Below, piece by piece: positions 56,285 to 64,000 of a DNA stretch of 64,000 bases; the stretch's first letter is position 1, and each line of letters begins with the position of its first letter. Source of the DNA: Clostridium sp. Marseille-Q2269 (GTDB lineage Bacteria > Bacillota > Clostridia > Clostridiales > Clostridiaceae); assembly GCF_943736985.1 (NCBI RefSeq), contig NZ_CALSFS010000001.1:372001-436000 (forward strand), written 5' to 3'. The position numbers and the translations under genes are program-made. The notes below the pieces were generated by a model. It saw only the letters and a program-made list of their open reading frames with translations, was not told the DNA's origin and made no database searches.

Positions 56285-58216
56285 TTATAGTGTATTACCT
56301 TTTTTAAGTTCTGAAACTATCTTAGCAAAATACTTAAGTCCTAAATTTTCTCTTTTATCTATAATTATTGCCTCTAATTTATCTGCAGCTTTTTTAACAT
56401 CATCTTCTATTATTAGTTGTCCACCAGTTAAGGTTTTAAGATCTTCTGTTAAAACTTTAGATACTACTTTGCTCCCACCTATAAATGGTGACTTAGCAAG
56501 ATGTAGTGGTAATCCTAATGCTAATCCAAAAGCTCCATCTGCTAAAGCTTGTTCCTCTAACCATTGTGGAGCTGAAAGCACTAATGGAAGCTCTGGCAAA
56601 TCTATTTTTAAATCTTTAGCTAGTTCTGTAGCTACAATTTCAAGTCTTCCTATAGCAAGGCATGGTCCAAAATTAAGTACTGGTGGAATCTTTAAGCTTT
56701 CACATACCTCTCTTAAATTATCCCCTGCAAGTGAAGCTGATGATGGTGACATCAATCCTACATTTTCAAGTCCCCCACTTGAACATCCTGCTGAAAGAAC
56801 TATTATATCTCTTTTTATAAGCTCTTTTGTTAATTCTACTGTAAATACATCATGTCCCATAGCTGTTAAATTAGAACATCCTACAACTCCAGCTATTCCT
56901 TTTATTTTTCCTTTTGATATTAAATCTAATAATGGCTTCCAAGTTCCACCTAAAAATTCTTTAAGAGAAACTTCACTTACTCCAGTTATAACATCATCAA
57001 AACCATGATTTTCCGGTATGTTTATTTTTATATTTGATCTTCTTTCTTTATAAGCATGTGCTGCTTTTTTTATAATATGTTCACTTATTTTTTCTTTTTC
57101 TTCATAAGAATATTCTACATACTCAGCATTAGCCTTTTTAGCTACATCATCTAAACAAATCATTTCTACTTTTAATTTTTCTGTAATAGGTTCTATACCT
57201 GGTAGTGTACAATTAAACTCTGATACTATAGCATCTACAGCTCCTGTAGCAATCATAGCTTCACTAGTAAAATTATTTCCACCATGTCCTGAAAATACTT
57301 CTTTATAGTGTTCTCCTCTCAATTGTAAGTCTTGTCCCACGCAAGTACATCCAACTAATCTGAATCCTTTAGCTCCAACTTTTTTTGCTAATTCTACTAC
57401 ATCCTTTTCTATTAATCTATCTTGAAGATGAGCGATAGTAGAGTGTTGATGTCCCGTTATCATGATATTTATATAATCTTTATCTATAACTTTAAATCCA
57501 ACTTTAGCAGGTCTTATAACCGGTTCTCCAAGCATTACATCATTTAAAAGATTTGTTAAAGTTAATCCATAAAGACCTGTTGATATTCCAAGATTTAAAC
57601 AATGTAATAACATTTCTACAGGATCACTGCTTAAATTTGTAGAAGTTTTTACTACAGCATCAAAAACTTCTGATTTAGCACCACCAGGTAATATATTAAG
57701 TTTTTGCCAATTCTCGTATCTTGGTTTATAGGCCATATTTTCTACTATTTCCATCTTTTCATATCTTGGTTTATATAAATCTTTTAAAACCATATCAGCT
57801 ACTTTAACTGCTTTTTTGTATGTATCTCTTTCTTTTATTTCAAACATTTCTGCTAATCTGTCTAAGGCTTTTTCACCTTTTATTTTGCCCTTATTTTCTC
57901 CTGTTGATTTTAAGTTTCTTGCAGTATTTTCTACTATATGAAGATAACATCCTGCTCCTGCTGCTACTGCTCTTAAAAAATTTCTTGCAACTATAGTATC
58001 TGCACTGGCACCGCATACTCCTTTTGGTGCTTTAGGTGTTATTCTACAAGGGCCATTAGCACAAAGTCTACAGCAAACTCCTTGAAGACCAAAACCACAT
58101 TTTATTTTCTGATCTTCCACCCTATGATGAGAAGTTTCCATATCCATATTAGATATAAATCCTTCAAGAACTTTATCTGCTGATTTACATGTTTTACAAT
58201 TTCCATACATTGACAT
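56285..58216 (-). CDS. cooS: Anaerobic carbon monoxide dehydrogenase catalytic subunit
   Basis: This 643-residue Ni-Fe enzyme interconverts CO and CO2. The N terminus carries cluster D and B cysteines (Cys40, Cys48, Cys49, Cys52, Cys57, Cys68). C-cluster ligands are visible in ITGHQHST (His), GCTCVGQ, SEFNCTLPG, VVGCSNL, SAGCSSGG and FGPCLAIG. All key residues are present, so it should be active after nickel insertion. No acetyl-CoA synthase, CooC or CooJ gene lies nearby, so this is a stand-alone CODH coupled to CooF and an FAD oxidoreductase. The ribosome binding site is AAGGAGGATG. Confidence 0.97.
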   Translation of the reverse strand: MSMYGNCKTCKSADKVLEGFISNMDMETSHHRVEDQKIKCGFGLQGVCCRLCANGPCRITPKAPKGVCGASADTIVARNFLRAVAAGAGCYLHIVENTARNLKSTGENKGKIKGEKALDRLAEMFEIKERDTYKKAVKVADMVLKDLYKPRYEKMEIVENMAYKPRYENWQKLNILPGGAKSEVFDAVVKTSTNLSSDPVEMLLHCLNLGISTGLYGLTLTNLLNDVMLGEPVIRPAKVGFKVIDKDYINIMITGHQHSTIAHLQDRLIEKDVVELAKKVGAKGFRLVGCTCVGQDLQLRGEHYKEVFSGHGGNNFTSEAMIATGAVDAIVSEFNCTLPGIEPITEKLKVEMICLDDVAKKANAEYVEYSYEEKEKISEHIIKKAAHAYKERRSNIKINIPENHGFDDVITGVSEVSLKEFLGGTWKPLLDLISKGKIKGIAGVVGCSNLTAMGHDVFTVELTKELIKRDIIVLSAGCSSGGLENVGLMSPSSASLAGDNLREVCESLKIPPVLNFGPCLAIGRLEIVATELAKDLKIDLPELPLVLSAPQWLEEQALADGAFGLALGLPLHLAKSPFIGGSKVVSKVLTEDLKTLTGGQLIIEDDVKKAADKLEAIIIDKRENLGLKYFAKIVSELKKGNTL

Positions 58217-58233
58217 AACCCATCCTCCTTATA

Positions 58234-58256
58234 ATATCTACCTTTTTGGTATAGTT
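58234..58256. promoter_or_regulatory. Candidate Rrf2 operator in the cooS promoter
   Basis: Read on the minus strand, AACTATACC-AAAAA-GGTAGATAT has the same half-sites and five-base gap as the perfect repeat before the Rrf2 gene. It lies about 20 bases before the cooS start and so could block transcription or overlap the start site. Confidence 0.6.
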
Positions 58257-58333
58257 TTATTTATTAATAAAAGGAATATTTTTAATTCCCTTAACTTTTA
58301 TATTTATTACTACTTATAAAATTTTAGATCTAC

Positions 58334-58366
58334 ATGCAAAAGTATACCTTTTAAGTATACTTTTGC
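58334..58366 (-). terminator. Hairpin after the Rrf2 gene
   Basis: GCAAAAGTATAC and GTATACTTTTGC pair perfectly around seven bases, 32 bases past the Rrf2 stop. On the minus strand the following T-tract is poor. Its GTATAC core also resembles the candidate operator half-site, so a regulatory role is possible. Confidence 0.55.
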
Positions 58367-58397
58367 ACAAATAAAATGTTTTTATACATTTTATTTA

Positions 58398-58835
58398 TTA
58401 TTTGATTTCTTGAATAATTGTTCCTTTGTTTTCATCTAAAATATTTTGAAAATTCACAGCCTCTAATTCATTGGCAAGCTTTTTTTGTATTTTACATAAA
58501 GATCTATGTATTTCACAATTGCCATTCTTACCTGCATTACAATACTCAGGATTATATATACATCTATTTATACAAATTGGACCATCTATAACTTCTATTA
58601 CATCCTTTAGATTTATGTCTTTTGGTTCCTTATTTAGTGCATATCCACCTTTAACCCCTCTGTATGATATCACTATTCTTGCCTTGGTAAGTTTTCTTAA
58701 AAGCTTTAATAAAAATCTTAAAGGTAATTCTTCGTTTTCTGATATAGCTCTAGCCTCCACTTTTTCTCCATAACCTAATTTGGATAAATGGAGTATTACT
58801 CTTAGAGCATAATCTGCCTCTTGTGTAATTTTCAT
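58398..58835 (-). CDS. Rrf2-family Fe-S transcription regulator
   Basis: This 145-residue protein has an N-terminal winged helix-turn-helix (MKITQEADYALRVILHLSKLG) and a C-terminal cysteine group (CINRCIYNPEYC, NGNCEIHRSLC) able to hold an iron-sulfur cluster, as in IscR, NsrR and RsrR. It is located directly upstream of the CODH operon on the same strand. Inverted repeats in both promoters indicate autoregulation and control of cooS. The signal (redox, iron, NO or CO) is unknown. The start is an ATG after AGGAGAGTAA. Confidence 0.9.
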   Translation of the reverse strand: MKITQEADYALRVILHLSKLGYGEKVEARAISENEELPLRFLLKLLRKLTKARIVISYRGVKGGYALNKEPKDINLKDVIEVIDGPICINRCIYNPEYCNAGKNGNCEIHRSLCKIQKKLANELEAVNFQNILDENKGTIIQEIK

Positions 58836-58850
58836 ATTTACTCTCCTAAA

Positions 58851-58875
58851 AAACTATACTCAATAAGTATAGTTT
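58851..58875. promoter_or_regulatory. Candidate Rrf2 operator (autoregulatory)
   Basis: The perfect inverted repeat AAACTATACT-CAATA-AGTATAGTTT has ten-base arms. It sits immediately downstream of the -10 box, covering the start site, where a repressor would act. A partly matching site precedes cooS. Confidence 0.75.
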
Positions 58876-58876
58876 C

Positions 58877-58905
58877 AATATACTACTTTGTTATAAAACT
58901 GTCAA
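58877..58905 (-). promoter_or_regulatory. Promoter of the Rrf2 gene
   Basis: On the minus strand TTGACA (58905-58900) and TATATT (58882-58877) are separated by 17 bases, a consensus vegetative promoter. The operator begins one base after the -10. Confidence 0.75.
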
Positions 58906-59140
58906 TGATTTTAAGGAAACTTTTAATAAATATTTTAGTTTTAAATTTGTATTTTAAGGCACATAAATATATACTATTAAGATATATTAAAATCAAAAAC
59001 ATAATTATGTTTAAATTATTATTTATATATAATTTCAAAAGTAAAATTTACTTATGATTAAACATCTTAATAGTATATATTATCTTATGTACCTTTACAC
59101 TTTTTTATTTTGATAAAAACATATGCTTACTATAATAACG

Positions 59141-59521
59141 CTATTCCATATCTATATAATCTTCATTCATTACCATAGTATTCATATCTTCCATTGGATC
59201 CATCATTGCCATAGTACTCATATCTCTATCCATCCCCTTTGACATCATAGGATTATTCATTCCCATCATAGGATTATTCATTCCCATCATAGGATTATTC
59301 ATTCCCATCATGTAACAAGGCATCATTACAAAGCACATACATTGCATTGGATTCATCATTCCATCCATAGGCATTTGATGCATTGGCATCATGTGGCACA
59401 TTGGCATCATATTACACATTCCCATCATATCCATTGGATACATCATATGTTTCATGTCTTTTTTATCCATTGATTTTTCTTTCATCTTGGCCGGCATCTT
59501 ACTCATTTTACAATCTTTCAT
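59141..59521 (-). CDS. Methionine-rich protein with tandem GMNNPMM repeats
   Basis: In this 126-residue protein about 47 residues are methionine. It also has cysteines (CNMMPMC, QCMC, MPCYMM), histidines and three tandem copies of GMNNPMM near residues 73-93, encoded by 21-base DNA repeats. The start follows GAGGTGT. Met/Cys/His clusters bind copper(I) in many proteins, so metal sequestration or an oxidant-scavenging role is possible. Some spore coat and inner spore proteins are also low-complexity. I do not recognise a family, and no signal peptide is present. Confidence 0.75.
   Translation of the reverse strand: MKDCKMSKMPAKMKEKSMDKKDMKHMMYPMDMMGMCNMMPMCHMMPMHQMPMDGMMNPMQCMCFVMMPCYMMGMNNPMMGMNNPMMGMNNPMMSKGMDRDMSTMAMMDPMEDMNTMVMNEDYIDME
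59243..59309. repeat. 21-base tandem repeat inside the Met-rich gene
   Basis: Three near-identical 21-base units (CATCATAGGATTATTCATTCC) encode the GMNNPMM repeats. The copies are almost perfect, suggesting recent expansion by slippage. The repeat number may vary between strains. Confidence 0.8.
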
Positions 59522-59878
59522 AAATACACCTCATTAAATAATTTAAATTACAGTATTATGCTATGCTTTATACTTGTTTTTGTTTCCATATTTTTATATA
59601 ACAATATACTATTGGTACTATCTTAGGATTATTTATATGTTCTATATTTTGCATATATACAATTATTTTTACATTTAATGAGTTGTATTTAACATGCGCT
59701 TATGTCTAATTCTATATTTTATCTCTTATTTAAAATGAAAAAACTATATTTCTAGCATATTTATTTGAAATTTACAATAATTTCTTTTTAATTTTACATT
59801 TTAATAATATTATTTTAGTACTATATCCAAATGACAGTTATAATAATAAGTTTAAAAGATTATAATTTGTAGATGTGC
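59522..59878. other. AT-rich intergenic region
   Basis: I see no gene, strong hairpin or repeat in this 357-base spacer. It carries the promoter side of the Met-rich gene and the 3' side of the UppS-like gene. Confidence 0.35.
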
Positions 59879-60526
59879 TTAGCCACCTAAAGTTATATCC
59901 TGCTCTTCATACCATTTTAATGCTTTATAAAAATGTTCTGGTTTAAAATCTGGCCAATAATCTTCTATTATATAAAAATCAGAATATACTGATTGTATAG
60001 GTAAAAATCCACTTAACCTTCTCCTGCCTCCCCATCTTATTATTAAGTCTACTCTAGATATATCCGTAGATCTTATATTTTCATTTATTTTAGTTCTACT
60101 ACTTAATTTATTATTTTCTAAAGCTTTAATATCCCATTCCCAACCATAGTTAACCAAAAAATTTACCTTTATTGTCCCTTTATTAAACACTTTTCTTTTC
60201 TTAGTATAACAAAGAAGCTCTTTAGGAAACATTGGTGATTGGGTATTTCCTACCACAAGTAATGAAACATCTTCATTACACAACATATTTACTGCATCAA
60301 TACAGGCCTTAGTAAAGGCTTCTCTTTGAACTCTAGGTCTTTTAGTATTATCTGTAGTAAATCCATAATATGTAATCTCATTTATTCCTGCAGCTTTACA
60401 AAGCCTAAATAGCATAAGTCCAGGGTTTAAACCAAAATCGTATCCACACTGTTTTTCTATCCCTTTATTATTAGCCCATCTTCTATTTCCATCCGGAATT
60501 ATACCTACATGCTTTGGTAATCTCAT
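59879..60526 (-). CDS. Cis-prenyltransferase (undecaprenyl diphosphate synthase-like paralog)
   Basis: This 215-residue soluble enzyme has the UPPS motifs GIIPDGNRRWA at the N terminus (with the catalytic Asp) and RWGGRRRLSGFLPIQSVYSD near residue 168, followed by WPDF. It would condense isopentenyl diphosphate onto an allylic primer. It is shorter than typical UppS (about 245 residues). The diagnostic RTGGE element reads RWGGR, and AxGD-type features are altered. It may therefore make a different chain length or act on a special substrate. An AAGGAGGATAA ribosome binding site precedes it. It stands alone, away from cell-wall or rseP clusters. Confidence 0.85.
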   Translation of the reverse strand: MRLPKHVGIIPDGNRRWANNKGIEKQCGYDFGLNPGLMLFRLCKAAGINEITYYGFTTDNTKRPRVQREAFTKACIDAVNMLCNEDVSLLVVGNTQSPMFPKELLCYTKKRKVFNKGTIKVNFLVNYGWEWDIKALENNKLSSRTKINENIRSTDISRVDLIIRWGGRRRLSGFLPIQSVYSDFYIIEDYWPDFKPEHFYKALKWYEEQDITLGG

Positions 60527-60710
60527 AAATTATCCTCCTTTAAATTGCTTTTTTTAGTTACCATTAGTATTTACAATAATGTAAATTTTAAACATATTAT
60601 CACTTTCTTGCATCTAAAATTAGATATTTCATTACAAATTTCAATCTTTAATATTGCATAAAAATAAGAATAAAATTTAAATACATTTTAAATTTTTTTT
60701 AAAATTCATA

Positions 60711-60739
60711 TTGATAATAAAAAAACTATATGATATACT
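60711..60739 (+). promoter_or_regulatory. Promoter of the PTS gene
   Basis: TTGATA at 60711 and TATACT at 60734 are separated by 17 bases. The predicted start near 60746 gives a leader of about 180 bases containing the antiterminator and terminator. Confidence 0.65.
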
Positions 60740-60765
60740 ATGATAGTTAAATTTAATAGTTAAGT

Positions 60766-60798
60766 TTACGTGTTACTGATTCGATCAGGCATGAGTAA
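60766..60798 (+). promoter_or_regulatory. Ribonucleic antiterminator (RAT) for a GlcT/LicT-type protein
   Basis: TACGTGTTACTGATTCGATC followed by AGGCATGAG matches the RAT hairpin bound by BglG/SacY/GlcT-family antiterminators. Its 3' half overlaps the 5' arm of the terminator at 60788-60870, so the two are mutually exclusive. Confidence 0.85.
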
Positions 60799-60870
60799 AG
60801 CTTTAAGGTTACTATAGGTATATTTTATACTTTTTAATCTTATTTAAAGTTTTGCTCATGCCTTTTGTAT
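60788..60870 (+). terminator. Conditional leader terminator of the PTS gene
   Basis: GGCATGAGTAAAGCTTT pairs with AAAGTTTTGCTCATGCC (17 bp with G-U pairs) across a 41-base loop, followed by TTTTGTATTTT. It lies 56 bases before the start codon and overlaps the RAT. Confidence 0.85.
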
Positions 60871-60925
60871 TTTAGTAAACAATATTATTAATAAAATAAT
60901 TTAATATATGGAAGGAGAAATATAA

Positions 60926-62956
60926 ATGTTTAAAAAATCATTTGGTACCTTACAAAAAGTAGGTAAATCCCTTATGCTTCCAGTTGCTTTATTACCTGCA
61001 GCAGGAATATTATTAGCATTTGGTAACATGTTCCAAAACCCTGACTTTTTAAAACTTGCTCCAGCCTTTGGTTCAACTGGATTTCAAGCTTTTGCAAAAG
61101 TTATGGAACAATCAGGTAATATCATTTTCGCTAACTTAGCTTTAATCTTTGCAGTAGGTGTTGCTGTGGGATTAGCAGCAGGTGAAGGCGTTGCAGGACT
61201 TGCAGCCATAGTTGGTTTCTTAATAATGAATACTACTATGGGACTTGTAGCAGGAGTAACTCCTGAATTAATAGGAAGAGCTCATCCTGAGTTTGCAAAT
61301 GTTTTAGGTATTCCTACACTACAAACTGGAGTGTTTGGCGGTATTATAATTGGTATTATTGCGGCATCATTATATAATAAATTTCATAGTATAGAATTAC
61401 CTTCATATTTAGGATTCTTTGCAGGTAAAAGATTTGTTCCTATAATAACTGCAGCAGTTGCTATAATTGTTGGTTTAATAATGGTAGTTATTTGGCCTCC
61501 AATTCAACATGGATTAAATTCATTCTCACATAATATGATAGATGCAAATAGAACAGTGGCAGCTTTCTTATTCGGTGTTATTGAAAGAGCATTAATCCCA
61601 TTTGGATTACATCATATTTGGTATAACCCATTCTGGTTCCAATTTGGTGAATATATAAATAAAGCAGGTCAAGTTATAAACGGAGATCAAGCTATATTCT
61701 TTCAACAAATTAAAGATCACGCTCCTCTTACAGCAGGTACATTTATGACTGGTAAATTCCCATTCATGATGTTTGGTCTTCCAGCAGCAGCTTTAGCTAT
61801 ATATCAAGAAGCTAAACCTGAAAAGAAAGCTCTTGTTGGTGGTATAATGGCATCTGCAGCTTTAACTTCATTCTTAACAGGTATAACAGAACCAATTGAA
61901 TTTTCATTCTTATTTGTTGCACCAGTATTATTCGGAATTCACTGTGTATTTGCAGGATTATCCTTCATGGTTATGCAAATGTTAAACATCAAAATTGGTA
62001 TGACATTCTCTGGTGGTATAATTGATTTCTTAATATTTGGTGTTGTTCCAAATAGAACTAAATGGTGGCTTGTAATTCCTATAGGTTTATGTTTCTCAGT
62101 AATCTACTACTTTGGATTTAGATTTGCCATTAGAAAATGGAATTTAAAAACTCCAGGCCGTGAAGATGACTCTGAAGCGGGAGCTGTAACTAATGTTAAA
62201 GGTGGTAAATTAGCAGCAGCAGTATTAAAAGCTTTAGGTGGAAAAGAAAATCTAGCAAACCTAGATGCTTGTATAACTCGTTTGCGTGTAGATGTAAATG
62301 ATGCTGCAAAAGTAGATAAAGCTGAACTTAAAAACTTAGGTGCATCTGGTGTTATGCAAGTAGGTAACAGTTTCCAAGCTATCTTCGGACCTAAATCTGA
62401 TAATTTAAAAGAACAAATTAAAGACGTTATAGCAGGAAAAGTTATTGTTGATGACATAGATATAGAAGAACCAAAAAAAGAAACTGTAAAAGTTTCTTCT
62501 AATGATAAATTTATAGCTCCATTAGAAGGTAAAATAATCCCTATAACAGATGTTCCTGACGAAGTATTTTCTCAAAAAATGATGGGTGATGGATTTGCTA
62601 TAGAACCTAAAAATGGAACTGTAGTATCCCCTGTAGATGGTGTAATAACTACATTATTCCCAACTAAACATGCTATAGGTATAACAGCAGATAACGGACT
62701 TGAACTTTTAATCCACTTCGGAATAGATACAGTTAATCTTAAAGGTGAAGGCTTAGAAGCATTAATAGAACAAGATGCTAAAGTTAAAGCTGGAGATCCA
62801 ATATTAAAGGTAGATATTGACAAGATTAAAGATAAAGTTCCTTCAATAATAACTCCAATAATATTTACTAATTTAGCTGAAGATCAAAAGCTAGAAATTG
62901 TTAAACTTGGTAAAGATGTAAAAGCTAAAGAAGAAAATATAGTTAAAATAAAATAA
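60926..62956 (+). CDS. ptsG: PTS glucose-type EIICBA transporter
   Basis: This 676-residue membrane protein combines IIC (about 1-400, eight to ten spans, with the [12 protein letters not shown] motif), IIB (about 425-505, phosphorylated Cys449 in [11 protein letters not shown]) and IIA (about 530-676, phosphorylated His597 in [16 protein letters not shown]). It imports and phosphorylates a sugar with phosphoenolpyruvate-derived phosphate. Glucose is likely given the RAT of the GlcT type, while N-acetylglucosamine is a close alternative. Expression needs an antiterminator protein encoded elsewhere. The ribosome binding site is GAAGGAGAAA. Confidence 0.95.
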   Translation: MFKKSFGTLQKVGKSLMLPVALLPAAGILLAFGNMFQNPDFLKLAPAFGSTGFQAFAKVMEQSGNIIFANLALIFAVGVAVGLAAGEGVAGLAAIVGFLIMNTTMGLVAGVTPELIGRAHPEFANVLGIPTLQTGVFGGIIIGIIAASLYNKFHSIELPSYLGFFAGKRFVPIITAAVAIIVGLIMVVIWPPIQHGLNSFSHNMIDANRTVAAFLFGVIERALIPFGLHHIWYNPFWFQFGEYINKAGQVINGDQAIFFQQIKDHAPLTAGTFMTGKFPFMMFGLPAAALAIYQEAKPEKKALVGGIMASAALTSFLTGITEPIEFSFLFVAPVLFGIHCVFAGLSFMVMQMLNIKIGMTFSGGIIDFLIFGVVPNRTKWWLVIPIGLCFSVIYYFGFRFAIRKWNLKTPGREDDSEAGAVTNVKGGKLAAAVLKALGGKENLANLDACITRLRVDVNDAAKVDKAELKNLGASGVMQVGNSFQAIFGPKSDNLKEQIKDVIAGKVIVDDIDIEEPKKETVKVSSNDKFIAPLEGKIIPITDVPDEVFSQKMMGDGFAIEPKNGTVVSPVDGVITTLFPTKHAIGITADNGLELLIHFGIDTVNLKGEGLEALIEQDAKVKAGDPILKVDIDKIKDKVPSIITPIIFTNLAEDQKLEIVKLGKDVKAKEENIVKIK

Positions 62957-62973
62957 TAATAAGCATTGAAAAG

Positions 62974-63010
62974 TAGGCTTAAATCTAATGTTTAATGGGA
63001 TTTAAGCCTA
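62974..63010 (+). terminator. Terminator after the PTS gene
   Basis: TAGGCTTAAATC and GATTTAAGCCTA form a perfect 12-bp stem with a 13-base loop, followed by TTATTTTAAT. Confidence 0.85.
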
Positions 63011-63064
63011 TTATTTTAATAATATTTTATACTATTACTCTTAATTATGACTGCATTATAAGAT

Positions 63065-63110
63065 AAAAGCTATGAAACAAGGTATTGACCTGATATTTCA
63101 TAGCTTTTTA
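63065..63110. terminator. Terminator, shared with the rubrerythrin gene
   Basis: AAAAGCTATGAAA and TTTCATAGCTTTT form a perfect 13-bp stem with an 18-base loop and T-runs on both ends. It ends the rubrerythrin transcript on the minus strand. Confidence 0.8.
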
Positions 63111-63188
63111 TATTCAACATAATATTTAATATTTTTAAGATCTTACAGATTGAAGTTTTAATATATCTACATTATTACAATCTATATA

Positions 63189-63774
63189 TTAATAATTTTC
63201 ACATGCTAATTCAAAATAAGATTTTGGATGTAAACATGCTGGACATTTTTCTGGTGCTGCAGTTCCTTCATAGATAAATCCACAGTTGCTACACTTCCAA
63301 AGCACTTTTTCATCCTTTTTAAATACTTTATCATTTTCAACATTTTCTAATAATTTAAGATATCTTTTTTCATGTTCTTTTTCTACTTTTGATATCATAT
63401 CATAAGCTACTGCAACTTCTGTAAATCCTTCTTCTCTTGCTACTTTTGCAAAAGTTGGATATAATTCTGACCATTCTTCATTTTCTCCAGAAGCAGCTGC
63501 TTTTAGATTGTCTGCAGTATTATCATATAATGCTACTGGATAAGAAGCAGTTATTTCAATAGCGTCTCCTTGAAGATCTTCTTTTAAAAATTTATAAAAT
63601 CTCTTAGCATGTTCTTTTCTTGTTCTGCTGTTTCTATAAAAATTTTTGAAATTTGTAAGAATCCTTCTTTTTAGCTACACTAGCATAATAAGTATATCTT
63701 CCTCTTGCTTGAGATTCTCCTGCAAAAGATTTTAATAAATTCTCTGCTGTTTTTGTTCCTCTTAATGATTTCAT
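63189..63774 (-). pseudogene. rbr: Rubrerythrin with two single-base frameshifts
   Basis: The 586-base region encodes a complete rubrerythrin if one A is restored at each of two sites. It would be 195 residues. GESQARGRY and ETAEQEKEH supply the di-iron ligands, with EEW and EVAVAYDMISKVEKEHEKRY in the second half-site. A C-terminal rubredoxin domain has CSNCG and CPACL. The first shift is in the T-run at 63668-63672, the second at 63615-63618. The start ATG at 63774 follows GGAGGG. Intact, it would reduce hydrogen peroxide using NADH-linked electrons. The sequence as given yields only a 45-residue N-terminal peptide. Confidence 0.88.
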
Positions 63775-63894
63775 AAAAAACCCTCCTATTATATATTTGT
63801 ATATTATTTTATATTGTCATATAGTTAATGTTCTTTAATGAACAATTCAATAACTTAATTTAACTTTTCACCATAATTATATTATATATTAGCA

Positions 63895-63936
63895 ATAATT
63901 ATTTGTCAATATTAATTACTAATAAATAATAATTAT
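63895..63936 (-). promoter_or_regulatory. Candidate PerR/Fur-type sites upstream of rubrerythrin
   Basis: ATAAT-A-ATTAT at 63926-63936 fits the shared core of PerR and Fur boxes. A partial copy, ATAAT-T-ATTTG, lies at 63895-63905. They are 120-160 bases before the rubrerythrin start. Rubrerythrin genes are known PerR targets in clostridia, which makes this plausible, but AT content raises the chance rate. Confidence 0.5.
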
Positions 63937-64000
63937 CCATTATGTTTATATATGAATTCTATTTTTATTACAAATTAATAATGTAAAAGATTCCAATACT

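Larger units (their letters stand above)
58836..59140. other. Intergenic region upstream of the Rrf2 gene
   Basis: The Rrf2 promoter and operator lie at 58851-58905. The rest is AT-rich. An open frame at 58821-59057 on the plus strand overlaps the Rrf2 start and lacks a ribosome binding site, so I do not call it. Confidence 0.45.

Noticed and set aside
56469-57008. 179-codon plus-strand open frame inside cooS
   Set aside because: It is the reverse shadow of a well-supported gene, and its low-complexity Ser/Pro composition is typical of antisense frames.
58821-59057. 78-codon plus-strand open frame opposite the Rrf2 start
   Set aside because: It begins inside the Rrf2 gene on the other strand, covers its promoter and operator, and lacks a ribosome binding site.
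59243-59309. Short tandem repeats as a possible CRISPR array
   Set aside because: The units are contiguous with no spacers and encode GMNNPMM in frame within a gene.

Overview
The window is very AT-rich DNA with close-packed genes, strong AGGAGG-type ribosome binding sites and U-tailed hairpin terminators. This points to a low-GC Gram-positive anaerobe. Carbon monoxide dehydrogenase, rubrerythrin, butanol-type alcohol dehydrogenase, peptide and amino acid uptake genes and spore/peptidoglycan enzymes suggest a proteolytic Clostridium, possibly near C. botulinum/C. sporogenes. That name is inference from gene content. No phage, complete insertion sequence, CRISPR array, rRNA or tRNA was recognised. 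Most genes lie on the minus strand.

Layout. 1-8.7 kb: nicotinate phosphoribosyltransferase, a YfcC-family carrier, an iron alcohol dehydrogenase, a Nudix hydrolase, a DacF-type carboxypeptidase and a small XRE regulator. 8.9-14.7 kb: an orphan amino acid ABC ATPase with a MalY/PatB C-S lyase, DUF2804 and DUF3298-type proteins, and pyridoxal kinase. 15-20.4 kb (plus strand): an Xaa-Pro aminopeptidase/POT peptide transporter pair, a cold shock protein, an unknown protein and a nitroreductase. 20.6-29.1 kb: a PH-domain protein, an APC permease behind a tandem glycine riboswitch, RNase Z, an M14 peptidase with PG-binding and LysM domains, and an SsuABC-type transporter followed by a broken Fur-family gene and a DUF134 protein. 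29.4-36.7 kb: small proteins, a diguanylate cyclase, a Suv3-like helicase, a divergent zinc/manganese ABC system and a candidate regulated small RNA. 36.8-47 kb: a complete oppABCDF-type operon and two related chemoreceptors, one apparently frameshifted. 47-54 kb: lipoate ligase and lipoyl synthase, a FecBCD-type siderophore/cobalamin transporter and an EamA exporter. 54.5-58.9 kb: an Rrf2 regulator upstream of a CODH-CooF-FAD oxidoreductase operon. 59-64 kb: a methionine-rich protein, a UppS paralog, a PTS glucose-type EIICBA controlled by an RNA antiterminator, and a rubrerythrin gene with two frameshifts.

How parts fit together. Peptide and amino acid uptake (POT, Opp, APC) feeds intracellular peptidases and PLP enzymes, as expected of an amino-acid fermenter. 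The CODH operon couples CO oxidation, through a four-cluster ferredoxin, to a pyridine-nucleotide oxidoreductase. Matching inverted repeats in front of the Rrf2 gene and the CODH gene suggest that the Fe-S regulator controls both. Several metal or redox loci carry ATAAT-N-ATTAT cores typical of Fur/PerR-family sites.

The most notable undescribed-looking element is at 36475-36711. It has a consensus promoter whose -10 region is overlapped by a 43-bp perfect palindrome, followed by a non-coding hairpin with a C-rich loop. It ends in a roughly 100-bp palindromic repeat that recurs at 42973 and 50216. Three single-base anomalies in A/T runs (two in rubrerythrin, one in a chemoreceptor) may be sequencing errors or real lesions.
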